Assembly: GCA_019745505.1 (NCBI GenBank)
Contig: JAIETE010000273.1
Coordinates: 1-33,896, forward strand
Origin: Candidatus Obscuribacterales bacterium
Lineage (GTDB): Bacteria; Cyanobacteriota; Vampirovibrionia; Obscuribacterales; Obscuribacteraceae
Length of the DNA: 33,896 nucleotides
Direction of reading: 5' to 3'
Of this stretch, positions 16,444 to 24,934 are shown in pieces (positions within the stretch are counted from its first letter, which is position 1; each line of letters begins with the position of its first letter). The notes below the pieces were generated by a model, which worked only from the letters and a program-made list of their open reading frames with translations, did no database searches and was not told the DNA's origin. Both the position numbers and the translations under genes were made by a program.

Positions 16444-18048
16444 TTACTTGGCTTTCTTTGCCTTTTTAGCTTTTGCTTTAGGCGCGGACTTAGCTTTTGC
16501 AGACACTTTTGTTTTTGCTTTGGTTTTGTTAGAACCTTTGGCTTTTGCGCCTGCCTTTGCTTTGGCCTTTGTGCTCGACTTCTTGGCTTTGGCGTTTGTT
16601 TTCGCTTTAGCCTTGGAAGACGATTTCGACTTGACCGGTTTCTTAGCTGCTTTCTTCGCTGGTTTGGAAACAGCCTTCTTGACTGACTTCTTGACCAACT
16701 TTTTGACCAGCTTCTTGACTGGCTTAACTACGACTTCCGGTTCATCCTGAGGAATTTCAGTAATTTCGGAGAGGATCGATTCAAGAGTATCGATCATGAA
16801 ATTGATCTGAGACTCGGTGATGATCAGCGGCGGTTCGATACGAATGGTGCGGTTGGAGTTCATCGTCGCAGCAACCAATACTCCGCGGTGGAACAGTTCG
16901 GTTTGAACATCGACACGCAGCGCTTGCGATGTGAATTCCAAGCCGATAAGCAAACCGCGACCACGGGCTTCCATGATGTGCTTGGGATATTTCTTCTTCA
17001 GCTCTTGCAAGCGGCGCATGAAGTGGTTGCCCATAACAGCGGCGCGAGCGGGAAGGTGTTCTTCCATCAAAACTTCGATAGTGGCCGAAGCAGCTGTACA
17101 TGCCAGTGGGTTGCCACCAAATGTGGAATTGTGAATGCTAGGGTTCGGTTCCAAAACTTTCCATACTTTGGCAGACGCCATGAATGCGCCGATCGGCATT
17201 ACACCGCCGCCAAGAGCCTTAGCCAAGCAGATGATGTCCGGAACAACACCTTCATGATCGCAAGCGAACATGCGGCCTGTTCTACCAAGACCGGTTTGCA
17301 CTTCGTCAAGAATCAGCAAAACACCCTTCTTCTTGGTCAGCTGGCGAACTTTGCGCAAGTAACCTTCAGAAGGAACGTTGATACCGCCTTCTCCTTGAAT
17401 AGGTTCGAGGATTACCGCTGCCGTGTTCTTGGTGATTGCCTTCTCAAGCGCTTTAATATCGCCGAACGGAACATGGGTGAAACCATTGAGCAACGGCTCG
17501 AACGGCTTGCGGAAGCAATCGCGGCCGGTAGCCGAGAGAGCGCCCATGCTGACGCCGTGATAGGCGTTTTTCGTTGAGATGATCTCGGACTTGCCTGTAT
17601 AGAGGCGAGCCAGTTTTAGTGCGCCTTCAACAGCTTCAGTACCGCTGTTGCAGAAGAAAGCATATTGAATATCGCCAGGTGCGATAGCAGCCAACTGGCT
17701 TGCAAGGTGTCCAGCCCAGGGATTGAGCAGGTCTTGGCTATGCAGGCAGACTTGGTCGAGCTGCGCTTTTACAGCGGCAATCACCTTCGGGTGACGGTGA
17801 CCGACGTTGAAGATACCGTAGCCGCCGAGGCAGTCCAGGTAGCGCTTGCCGTGTGTGTCATAGGTGTAAACGCCACCATCTCTAAACTCGACTGCGCCTT
17901 CAGAGCCGCAAAGCTTGTTGGCGAAGTATGGGTTCAAGTGATTGATGGAATTTTCGAGCGCACGTCCGGCGATCTCTTCATAGTGATTGGGGCCACGATC
18001 GACAACCGGAAATCTCTTAACGGTGGTGTCTTTCTGATACAGAGCCAT
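16444..18048 (-). CDS. patA: Class III aminotransferase, putrescine aminotransferase-like, with histone H1-like tail
   Basis: Residues 1-435 match the PLP fold-type I class III group, closest in my memory to E. coli PatA (putrescine to 4-aminobutanal with 2-oxoglutarate): FFCNSGTEAVEGALKLAR, ILEPIQGEGG, LILDEVQTGLGRTGRMFACD (Asp248), and LAKALGGGVMPIGA with Schiff-base Lys277. Acetylornithine or ornithine aminotransferase activity is an alternative. ATG 18048 has AGGAAGG 7 nt upstream; the open frame beyond it to 18192 has no homology. Unusually, residues 441-534 form a Lys/Ala tail of KKLVKK, KPAKKAAKK and KAKAK repeats that no ordinary class III enzyme carries and that resembles histone H1 or bacterial H1-like tails. 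It may bind nucleic acid, polyphosphate or an acidic partner. Confidence 0.85.
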   Translation of the reverse strand: MALYQKDTTVKRFPVVDRGPNHYEEIAGRALENSINHLNPYFANKLCGSEGAVEFRDGGVYTYDTHGKRYLDCLGGYGIFNVGHRHPKVIAAVKAQLDQVCLHSQDLLNPWAGHLASQLAAIAPGDIQYAFFCNSGTEAVEGALKLARLYTGKSEIISTKNAYHGVSMGALSATGRDCFRKPFEPLLNGFTHVPFGDIKALEKAITKNTAAVILEPIQGEGGINVPSEGYLRKVRQLTKKKGVLLILDEVQTGLGRTGRMFACDHEGVVPDIICLAKALGGGVMPIGAFMASAKVWKVLEPNPSIHNSTFGGNPLACTAASATIEVLMEEHLPARAAVMGNHFMRRLQELKKKYPKHIMEARGRGLLIGLEFTSQALRVDVQTELFHRGVLVAATMNSNRTIRIEPPLIITESQINFMIDTLESILSEITEIPQDEPEVVVKPVKKLVKKLVKKSVKKAVSKPAKKAAKKPVKSKSSSKAKAKTNAKAKKSSTKAKAKAGAKAKGSNKTKAKTKVSAKAKSAPKAKAKKAKKAK

Positions 18049-18730
18049 AAAAAACCTTCCTGAAACTCGGTCACAAGCTGTGCTTGCTACCGTATTTGGT
18101 GTGTGTAACTCCGGAGAAAGCCTCTTAGAGCTCTCTCTCCATTGTTGTGTTGTAGATCCAAGTCCGGGCGCAGTAATGCCGCCCCACGCCATCGGGCTAC
18201 GCTAACTGAATGGTGTTTTGATCTTACGCAGCTTACGCATAAAAGGACTGCTTCCTAACGAGGATGGGTCCAGGTCACCGAGAGACAAACGAAAGAACAC
18301 GCATGCGGACGCACAAAACTGCGCGCTGGATGCCGGTTCACTTCCGTTATCTACTCTAAATGTACACCCGATGGCGCATTGCCGACAATGTGCAACCTGT
18401 CCAAAAAATGACCTCAGTTATTAGCCAACCTGTCTAAGAAAGATTACGGAACCTTGACATCTCACAGCCCAAAAGCCTTGCCGGGCGCAGGATATCCAAG
18501 ATATACATGCTGTTTTTTGGGAAGCCGATTATGCGGGTTTCATAAGCCCCTCCAGCGAAATATTTATTTCGAAAAGCTGGATAAAATCACGCTTTTGCTC
18601 GCTTTTCGCGGGAACAAATCCCCGTAGAACCCATCATTACTTGCTTATGGGGACTTACTAGAAAGCACATCTTGACTTTTGCGCATCCCAAATCGACAAA
18701 GTGTCCAAACGAGGAAAGCTGATGAGAGCC

Positions 18731-18760
18731 TTATCAGATGTTCTCTTATATAGATATGAT
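18731..18760 (+). promoter_or_regulatory. Candidate promoter for the 18-TPR gene
   Basis: TTATCA (18731-18736), an 18-bp spacer, and TATGAT (18755-18760). The -35 is weak. It would give a leader of about 105 nt before the ATG at 18872. Confidence 0.3.
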
Positions 18761-18838
18761 GGGTTTTCTAGCCAAGAAGCATCGGTCATAATAATGAGCT
18801 TGTGAGCCTGAGTGGCGTCTCGACTGAATTTGATTTGC

Positions 18839-18855
18839 ATTTGACGTTGTCAAAT
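18839..18855. promoter_or_regulatory. Perfect inverted repeat just upstream of the TPR gene (operator-like)
   Basis: ATTTGAC (18839-18845), spacer GTT, GTCAAAT (18849-18855). The repeat ends 6 bp before AAGGAG and 17 bp before the ATG. It could be a dimeric repressor site, or a hairpin that affects access to the ribosome site. Confidence 0.4.
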
Positions 18856-18871
18856 AGCACTAAGGAGAGAA

Positions 18872-20917
18872 ATGGTGAGGCAGTTATCAGTCCTTCTGGC
18901 AATCTCTATAGCACTTGGATGCAACGCTGCACTAGCGGCGGATAAAGACAACGGCGGCATGCCGAAGGCACTGCTGGACCAGTACTATCAAGGTGTTTCC
19001 TTCTTCAAAAAGGGTGACCTGGACAATGCTCTGAGCGCTTTCAAAAGTCTGGCTCTCAATTGTCCCCAAGATCCTCTCGTTCACCTGAGCCTGGCTGCAG
19101 TACTTCATCAGCATGGCGATGTCGACGATGCAATCGCTGAATACAGGCGCGCAATTTCTCTTCGTCCTTATGATGCTTTCGCTCGCGAATCGCTTGGATC
19201 GCTTTTGCAGAGCCAGGGAGAGATGGACGAAGCCATACAACAGTACGAAGAAGCAATCAAATTGCGCCCGGATATCCCGCTTTTTTACCTCAACCTCGGT
19301 ATCGCTCACCGTATTCAAGGCAATCTCGACAGCGCCATTAACGAGCTGCGCCGTGTAGTCGAAAATTACCCCGATCATCTCAGGGCTCGCTCGCAACTGG
19401 CCGCTTCGCTCCAGGACAAAGGACAATTCGCCGCAGCATCGCAGGAATATAAGCGTATCTTGGCGCACGAGCCAAACAACTTCTCCATGCAATACAACCT
19501 TGCAAACTGCCTATTGGCTCAGAAAGACATTGATGGTGCGACCGACGCATTCGCTCGCGCAGTCAAGATCGATCCCAAGGTTCCGGACGTGCACGCAATG
19601 CTGGCCAGCACTTTGTCTATGCGCGGCAAATACAACGAAGCTGCAAATGAGCTAAATGCCGCACTCCAGCTGAACGGCAACAAAGGAGAGTGGCACGCGC
19701 AACTCGGTGACGTTTACACCAAACTGAAAGAGTTCAATAAAGCAGTCGATCAATATCGCACAGCCATTAGAATCAATCCCTCCGATTCTGACAGCGCCTA
19801 CAGCATGGGCTACATCATGCAATTGACCGGCGACCTCGAAGGCGCGGCGGATGCATTTACCCAGGTAGTGCGCATCAAACCCGACTTCGTAAACGCACAC
19901 TACAACCTGGGCATCATCAGACAGAAGCAAGGGAAATTGGGTGATGCGGAAAACGAGTTCAAAGCTGTGATTGCGGCTAATCCCAACGACGGCACAGCCA
20001 TGATCAACTTGGGCAGGAACTATCTGCTCGGCGGCAATCTCCCGCAAGCCGTCGAATTTTACAGACAAGGCTTGAGCATAGACGGAACAGATCCAGCTGC
20101 CTTCCTTGAATTGGGCAATACGCTCATGAAATTGAAGGACTACGCGGGAGCACGAGCAGCGCTTGATTCCGCAATCGGTCTGTCTCCTACGGACAGAAAC
20201 ACCATTCTTGCTTTGGCCAGTTTGAACGGACAAACCGGTATGGCCGACAAAGCAGAAGTCACTTATCGTCAGCTTATCGCGAAGAACCCGGAAGACGTTG
20301 CCGTACTCGAGTTGCTTGCAGAAAATTTGGAGCAACAAGGAAAGCGCGCACAGTCGATCGAAGTCTACCAGCAGATTGTGCAGGTCAATCCACGCTCGGC
20401 TGATGCTTATAACGACCTTGGACTGGCGCTTGAACGCAACAAAGAATTGACCGCCGCACTAGGGCAGTACAAGAAAGCACTGGAGATGAATCCGAATTTG
20501 GTAGAAGCAAATATCAACATCGGCAACATTTATCTCGGACAAAAGGCCTATCAAGCAGCGCAAGATGCTTACGTCAAAGCAATTCAAATGCAGCCCGATA
20601 ATTCGCTTGCTCACTACAATTTGGGCGTCGCATTGATGGGCATGGAAAGACCGGATGATGCCATCATCGAATACAACCGCGCCATTAGAATCGATCCCAA
20701 ATACGCCAACGCATACTATGCTCTCGGCATGATCTATCAGGCGAAAGGCGATCAGCAGGATGCTGTTTCCTCTTACGAAAAATATCTGCAATTAGACCCC
20801 GACGGTCCATACATACAAGCAGCCAAGGAAAATCTGGAGAAGCTAAAACAAGCTCTGGGCCCGGCTGTAGCGCCGCCAGCCGAACGAGTTTCTGAAGGCG
20901 ACGCCGCCAGAAACTAG
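18872..20917 (+). CDS. Exported protein made of 18 consecutive TPRs
   Basis: AAGGAGAG lies just before ATG 18872. A signal peptide (hydrophobic 5-17, cleavage near ALAAD) is followed by 18 gapless 34-residue TPR units from about residue 36 to 650, recognisable by the L/A-G-Y/A-A-P spacing, for example HYNLGIIRQKQGKLGDAENE and YANAYYALGMIYQAKGDQQD. A short Pro/Ala tail ends the protein. Such long superhelices bind other proteins and often scaffold envelope assembly, export or O-GlcNAc-like enzymes; no catalytic domain is attached here. The stop lies 4 bp before a TTG-start DUF2939 gene, so the pair is probably co-translated. The partner is unknown. Confidence 0.85.
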   Translation: MVRQLSVLLAISIALGCNAALAADKDNGGMPKALLDQYYQGVSFFKKGDLDNALSAFKSLALNCPQDPLVHLSLAAVLHQHGDVDDAIAEYRRAISLRPYDAFARESLGSLLQSQGEMDEAIQQYEEAIKLRPDIPLFYLNLGIAHRIQGNLDSAINELRRVVENYPDHLRARSQLAASLQDKGQFAAASQEYKRILAHEPNNFSMQYNLANCLLAQKDIDGATDAFARAVKIDPKVPDVHAMLASTLSMRGKYNEAANELNAALQLNGNKGEWHAQLGDVYTKLKEFNKAVDQYRTAIRINPSDSDSAYSMGYIMQLTGDLEGAADAFTQVVRIKPDFVNAHYNLGIIRQKQGKLGDAENEFKAVIAANPNDGTAMINLGRNYLLGGNLPQAVEFYRQGLSIDGTDPAAFLELGNTLMKLKDYAGARAALDSAIGLSPTDRNTILALASLNGQTGMADKAEVTYRQLIAKNPEDVAVLELLAENLEQQGKRAQSIEVYQQIVQVNPRSADAYNDLGLALERNKELTAALGQYKKALEMNPNLVEANINIGNIYLGQKAYQAAQDAYVKAIQMQPDNSLAHYNLGVALMGMERPDDAIIEYNRAIRIDPKYANAYYALGMIYQAKGDQQDAVSSYEKYLQLDPDGPYIQAAKENLEKLKQALGPAVAPPAERVSEGDAARN

Positions 20918-20921
20918 AGCA

Positions 20922-21881
20922 TTGAAGATTCTGATTTTCACTTGCCTAGGCTTGATACTGCTCGGACTGGGCGGATATCTCTACTGGATGTCGACGCCGA
21001 TGTACTCCATTCAGGAGGCTAGTATTGCCGCAGCCAGACACGATCTGGAAGCATTTGAACGGCACGTTGATATCGAGCAATTCGTCGACAATTTGATCGA
21101 TGATTTGCTCATTAAACCAGCAAACACCACGCCCGGTCTCACATCTCTGCAACGCGCGACCGGTGAAGAAGCTCTGGCATTCGCCAAAAGCAGCCTGCGC
21201 TCTCAATTGATCGCAAAAATACGCAACTCTATAAGCACCTCCGGACCGGAAGGCAAATACACAAGCAGCCGACCAAATTTCGGACCGGGAGCCGCAGTTG
21301 CCGGCGAGATGCCCAAAGCAAACGACCTGCAAGGATTCTTCCAAGCCGCCGGACGAGAACTCGGGCGTGAAACAGGCAGATTGAAGAACGAAACTTATTT
21401 GCGTCTGACCGCTTGCGCCAGGCAACAACCCAAGACTATTACCGGCAAGCTGCTAGGATCACCGCCTCAAATAGTCGCCTTTCAAGCCAAGCTGCTTATC
21501 GACGAATACGGCTTCACCAAAGACAATTTCAGGGGTGTGACCGGATGGAAGACGGTCAAGGACGAGAAGGGCTATCCAAGAACGGTAGTTGGCTTCAAGT
21601 TCAACAGTCCCAAAGCGGGAAAAGAGATCACTGTAGACATCGGCATGTATCCAAAGACCGCGCTCGGCGATTGGCGTGTTTTTCGCATAGAAAACATTGC
21701 CGAGCTGATGATGGCACTCAACGAAGACTACGAGTACCAGGTACATTCTCTGATGACGTGCGCTCTGGCTGGTGTGACAAACCAATCGGTCAAAGATGAG
21801 GTTCGCGGTCTGACTGACCGCATCAAACGGCATGTGGACACGGACAGCATTTTGAAGAAGTTGAAATTGCGATTCAACTAA
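20922..21881 (+). CDS. DUF2939 family membrane-anchored protein
   Basis: This 319-residue product begins with a single N-terminal membrane anchor (residues 3-22, ILIFTCLGLILLGLGGYLYW). It continues with the DUF2939 hallmark STPMYSIQEASIAAARHDLE and HVDIEQFVDNLIDDLL, then a long soluble region. The function of DUF2939 is unknown. The start codon is a TTG 4 bp after the stop of the TPR gene, with no strong ribosome site of its own, so translation probably depends on coupling. It ends 15 bp from the convergent recG stop. The pairing suggests that the anchored DUF2939 protein and the exported TPR superhelix work at the same membrane site. Confidence 0.75.
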   Translation: MKILIFTCLGLILLGLGGYLYWMSTPMYSIQEASIAAARHDLEAFERHVDIEQFVDNLIDDLLIKPANTTPGLTSLQRATGEEALAFAKSSLRSQLIAKIRNSISTSGPEGKYTSSRPNFGPGAAVAGEMPKANDLQGFFQAAGRELGRETGRLKNETYLRLTACARQQPKTITGKLLGSPPQIVAFQAKLLIDEYGFTKDNFRGVTGWKTVKDEKGYPRTVVGFKFNSPKAGKEITVDIGMYPKTALGDWRVFRIENIAELMMALNEDYEYQVHSLMTCALAGVTNQSVKDEVRGLTDRIKRHVDTDSILKKLKLRFN

Positions 21882-21896
21882 TGATTGATGCTCGCG

Positions 21897-24662
21897 CTAG
21901 CCGGAGCGCACCAGATCGCCTTCGATGGAAGACATCTTCCGTTCAATATTCTTCAGCAAACCGGGACAGCCCGCAAGCTCAGGATCGCGCTTAATAAGCT
22001 CGATTGCAGTGTTGCGGGCATCTTCCAAAATAGGTGTGTCTTTGACGAGATCCGCCAGGATCATGTCGGGCAATCCGCTTTGTCTGTACCCCGTGAATTC
22101 GCCCGGCCCGCGAATTTCCAGATCGCGCTCGGCGACAACGAATCCGTCATTTGTCTGTTCCATGATTTCGAGGCGATGGCGGGTTTGCTCGGACTTCATG
22201 TCGGCAACCAAGAAACAGTAAGACTGATCGGCGCCTCGACCAACACGACCTCGCAACTGGTGCAATTGCGCCAGTCCGAATCGATCGGAATTTTCGATCA
22301 TCATGACCGTTGAATTCGGCACATCCACGCCTACTTCGATAACCGTTGTAGAGACGAGGATTTGAAATTCGCCTTTGCGGAATCGATCCATAATTTCGTC
22401 TTTCTCTTGTGGTTTGAGCTTTCCGTGCATCAAACCAAGTCTGTATTCTTTGAAAATGCCCTCTTTGAGTTTTTCATATTCCTGAGTCGCAGCTTTGGCG
22501 GAAAGGCTCTCGGACTCTTCAATAAGAGGGAATACGATATAGGCTTGGCGCCCTTTATCAATTTGCTCTTTCATTAGTGAGTACGCCTGCTTTTTCTCGG
22601 ACGGACGAAGCAATTTCGTCTCCACCGGTTTTCTTCCAGGCGGAAGCTCATCGATTTCCGATACATCAAGATCGCCGTGCATCGTCAGCGCCAGAGTTCT
22701 CGGAATCGGTGTCGCAGTCATTGTCAGCAACTCCGGAGTCAGGCTCTTCGCCTTCAGTCGTGCGCGCTGTTTGACACCAAAACGATGCTGTTCGTCAATT
22801 ACGATCAAGCCGAGGTTCGGAAACTCGACGGCATCTTCCAGAAGCGCATGCGTACCGACTGCAATGTGAACTTGTCCGGAGCGAATGTCCTGCAAAACTT
22901 CTCTGCGCTCGCGTGCGCCTTGTTTTCCAACAACGAAGCCGACGCGCAAGCCAAGCGGTGCTAAACGCTCTTTGAACTGTTTGTAATGCTGCTCGGCAAG
23001 AATTTCAGTAGGCGCCATCACCACGGCTTGGAAGTTGTTATCGACAGCGATCAAACATGCCATCATCGCCACGATAGTTTTTCCGGAACCGACATCACCT
23101 TGGACTAAGCGATGCATCGGTTTGGCGGAAGCCAGATCCTTACCAATCTCGCCAAACACACGCAACTGCGCCTTGGTCAGCGTGAAAGGCAAGTTGTCGA
23201 CCAGGCGCTTCACAAGGCCGTTTTCGACCAGCTCAATCGAGAGCGCGCCTTCGGTCTGTTCAAACTTATAACGGCGGCGCGCCAATAGCAGTTGGATTTG
23301 GAACAGTTCGTCAAAAACCAGACGACGCCTGGCTTCGTCTTTGTTTTCCGGTTCTTCCGGGAAATGCATATTCGTCAGAGCGGTGCGCAGATCCATCAAC
23401 CCTAGCTTCTCTCGAATATCAGAAGGGATTGGATCTTCCAGATAATCACCGAAAGCATCGAGGGCATTCTTGATTACATTGCGCAAATACCGCAAGCTGA
23501 GCCCTTCTGTAAGGGCATAAACAGGAACCAGACGTCCTAAGTGAATGCTCTGGCTTTGCAGATCTTGAATGCCACCACCTTCATCGAGCACTCCAAGAAT
23601 TTCCACTTCGGCATTTTTCAATGCCAGCTTATTAGAATACTTATCTCGCTCGACAACACCAGAAGCTATTACTGTTGCGCCTTTTGGAAATTGGTCTTTG
23701 TATCTGTCCAACAGATACTTGTTTCCTTTTCCGCCTATAAAACGGGTAATCGACAGACTGCCGGTTCCATCCGAAAGCAGAACATTCACAATGGAAATAT
23801 TGCTGCGTTTCGATTGATAAGCGGAGACCTGCCGAATCTGCGCAAAGACAGTAGCTTCCATGCCAATCTTGAGTTGTCTGATTGGCAGGCGATTTTGGAA
23901 ATCCAAGTGTTTGCGGGGATAGTGGCGCAGTAAATCACCGGCAGTTTCAATGCCGAGATTTTTCAAGAGCCCCGCAATTTTCGGACCTACTCCTTTTACA
24001 AATTGAACGCCGACTTCGTTGGGATCATGGCTGTGTTTTTTGAGCTTGTCGGTCGTTGCACTTGAATTCGATGCCGAATCGGCGCCGGCAGTTTCATAAA
24101 TTGATTTAGAACCGGACTTGGGGGAAGGCTCGGAAATATTGCCCCGGCTTTCCTGTTTTTTCTGAATTGAAGTTCGTGATTCGTAAGATTTGCCGGACTT
24201 GGAAACTGACACTTCCGAAGCCGATTTCTCTTGACTTGGTTTGGAGTCGTTGTAATCGGACGAGGGTTTGGTAACGTCGCGAACGTTTGTAGGCTCACTG
24301 CCGCCTGTAATCACCCCGGACTCGTCATCCATGTCCGGCATGTCAGAGGTCGGCGCCTGGCGTTCCTCAGACATCTCCAAAAGCGGCCCAATCAGCTCCT
24401 CGGTGCGGCGGATTATGGAAATTCTCGTCGCCACATCCACATTCGGATACTGGCGAAATAGCGCGCGCACTGTCACCCAAACAGGCTCCATCGGAAAGCG
24501 ACGAGTGAGCCGGTCAGCAGTCATGCGCATGAATTTGGAAAAGGTCGAGCGCTTGCCCTGAAAATCGGCATAGCGGGCACGCCTTTCCACTATGACCGCA
24601 CGACGCAAAGCGGAAAGCTCTGCTTCCCTGGATGGTCTTGCGTTACTGGTGCTCGTAGGCAA
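21897..24662 (-). CDS. recG: ATP-dependent DNA helicase RecG, with cyanobacterial-type N-terminal extension
   Basis: RecG remodels stalled replication forks and Holliday junctions. At 921 residues it is much longer than E. coli RecG (about 690). Residues 1-95 contain a domain (ERRARYADFQGKRSTFSKFM) that I associate with cyanobacterial RecG. Residues 96-212 are a Ser/Lys-rich disordered linker. Then come the HhH-like GVGPKIAGLLKNLGIETAGD (224-243), the OB wedge, and the superfamily-2 helicase core: Walker A GDVGSGKT (522-529), DEQH box (IDEQHRFG), motif III TMTATPIPRTL, and the C-terminal ...QLHQLRGRVGRG. All key motifs are intact. The start is a TTG at 24662 with a weak AGG about 10 nt upstream; a downstream start is possible. 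Confidence 0.95.
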   Translation of the reverse strand: MPTSTSNARPSREAELSALRRAVIVERRARYADFQGKRSTFSKFMRMTADRLTRRFPMEPVWVTVRALFRQYPNVDVATRISIIRRTEELIGPLLEMSEERQAPTSDMPDMDDESGVITGGSEPTNVRDVTKPSSDYNDSKPSQEKSASEVSVSKSGKSYESRTSIQKKQESRGNISEPSPKSGSKSIYETAGADSASNSSATTDKLKKHSHDPNEVGVQFVKGVGPKIAGLLKNLGIETAGDLLRHYPRKHLDFQNRLPIRQLKIGMEATVFAQIRQVSAYQSKRSNISIVNVLLSDGTGSLSITRFIGGKGNKYLLDRYKDQFPKGATVIASGVVERDKYSNKLALKNAEVEILGVLDEGGGIQDLQSQSIHLGRLVPVYALTEGLSLRYLRNVIKNALDAFGDYLEDPIPSDIREKLGLMDLRTALTNMHFPEEPENKDEARRRLVFDELFQIQLLLARRRYKFEQTEGALSIELVENGLVKRLVDNLPFTLTKAQLRVFGEIGKDLASAKPMHRLVQGDVGSGKTIVAMMACLIAVDNNFQAVVMAPTEILAEQHYKQFKERLAPLGLRVGFVVGKQGARERREVLQDIRSGQVHIAVGTHALLEDAVEFPNLGLIVIDEQHRFGVKQRARLKAKSLTPELLTMTATPIPRTLALTMHGDLDVSEIDELPPGRKPVETKLLRPSEKKQAYSLMKEQIDKGRQAYIVFPLIEESESLSAKAATQEYEKLKEGIFKEYRLGLMHGKLKPQEKDEIMDRFRKGEFQILVSTTVIEVGVDVPNSTVMMIENSDRFGLAQLHQLRGRVGRGADQSYCFLVADMKSEQTRHRLEIMEQTNDGFVVAERDLEIRGPGEFTGYRQSGLPDMILADLVKDTPILEDARNTAIELIKRDPELAGCPGLLKNIERKMSSIEGDLVRSG

Positions 24663-24793
24663 ACTAAGAGACCTATTCCTGAAATCGAGTCCCTATGCCA
24701 ATAAGACTAAAATATCGGCGCTCGAACCGCCAGTAAAAAAAATCGTCTATATGCTGCACGTATGCGGGCGATAGCGTTTTTTCAACAAAAAGA

Positions 24794-24928
24794 GAGCGCA
24801 TGCAATGCGCCCCCACAATGGCAAGAAAAAAGGGCGCATGCAATGCGCCCCCACAATGGCAAGAAAAAAAGGGCGCATGCAATGCGCCCCCACAATGGCA
24901 AGTAAAAAAGGGCGCATGCAATGCGCCC
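24794..24928 (-). repeat. Tandem array of four near-identical intrinsic terminators (38-39 bp period)
   Basis: Four copies of a 19-bp hairpin start at 24794, 24832, 24871 and 24910 (stem GGGCGCAT against ATGCGCCC, loop GCA). They are separated by almost identical spacers (CCACAATGGCAAG plus a run of A). Read on the minus strand, each hairpin is followed by TTTTTT, so each is a canonical Rho-independent terminator. The distal copy (24794) has one mismatch (GAGCGC). The array sits directly after the stop of the GTPase gene (24935) and ahead of recG. Only one orientation has a T-tract. Confidence 0.9.
24904..24928 (-). terminator. First terminator of the array, for the MglA-like gene
   Basis: The proximal hairpin (24910-24928) begins 6 nt beyond the TAA of the GTPase gene. 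It has an 8-bp perfect stem, a 3-nt loop, and TTTTTTACTT on the minus strand after it. Confidence 0.85.
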
Positions 24929-24934
24929 CCACGA

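Larger units (their letters stand above)
18049..18871. other. Long non-coding divergent region with several hairpins
   Basis: I find no gene in these 820 bp; frames on both strands lack ribosome sites and protein-like composition. It separates the aminotransferase promoter from the TPR gene promoter. Structured spots: GGGTTT/AAGCCC (18535-18549), and a nested hairpin 18552-18580 with outer CCAG/CTGG and inner CGAAAT/ATTTCG arms. These could belong to an untranslated leader or small RNA, but I cannot match them to a known riboswitch or RNA family. Confidence 0.4.

Noticed and set aside
16448..16750. Plus-strand frame rich in Phe/Leu/Ala opposite the aminotransferase tail
   Set aside because: It is the antisense of the Lys/Ala-rich tail, which continues in frame from a well-supported enzyme.
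18658..18840. 60-aa minus-strand frame upstream of the TPR gene
   Set aside because: There is no convincing ribosome site or homology, and it covers the expected promoter region of the TPR gene.
24794..24928. CRISPR array
   Set aside because: The spacers between hairpins are nearly identical and T-tract containing, the repeats are only 19 bp, and no cas genes are present.
24673..24932. Reading frames on both strands with repeated MHAPFF/CHCGG-type peptides
   Set aside because: They are translations of the terminator array, whose 39-bp period preserves the frame. They have no ribosome site and no natural protein composition.
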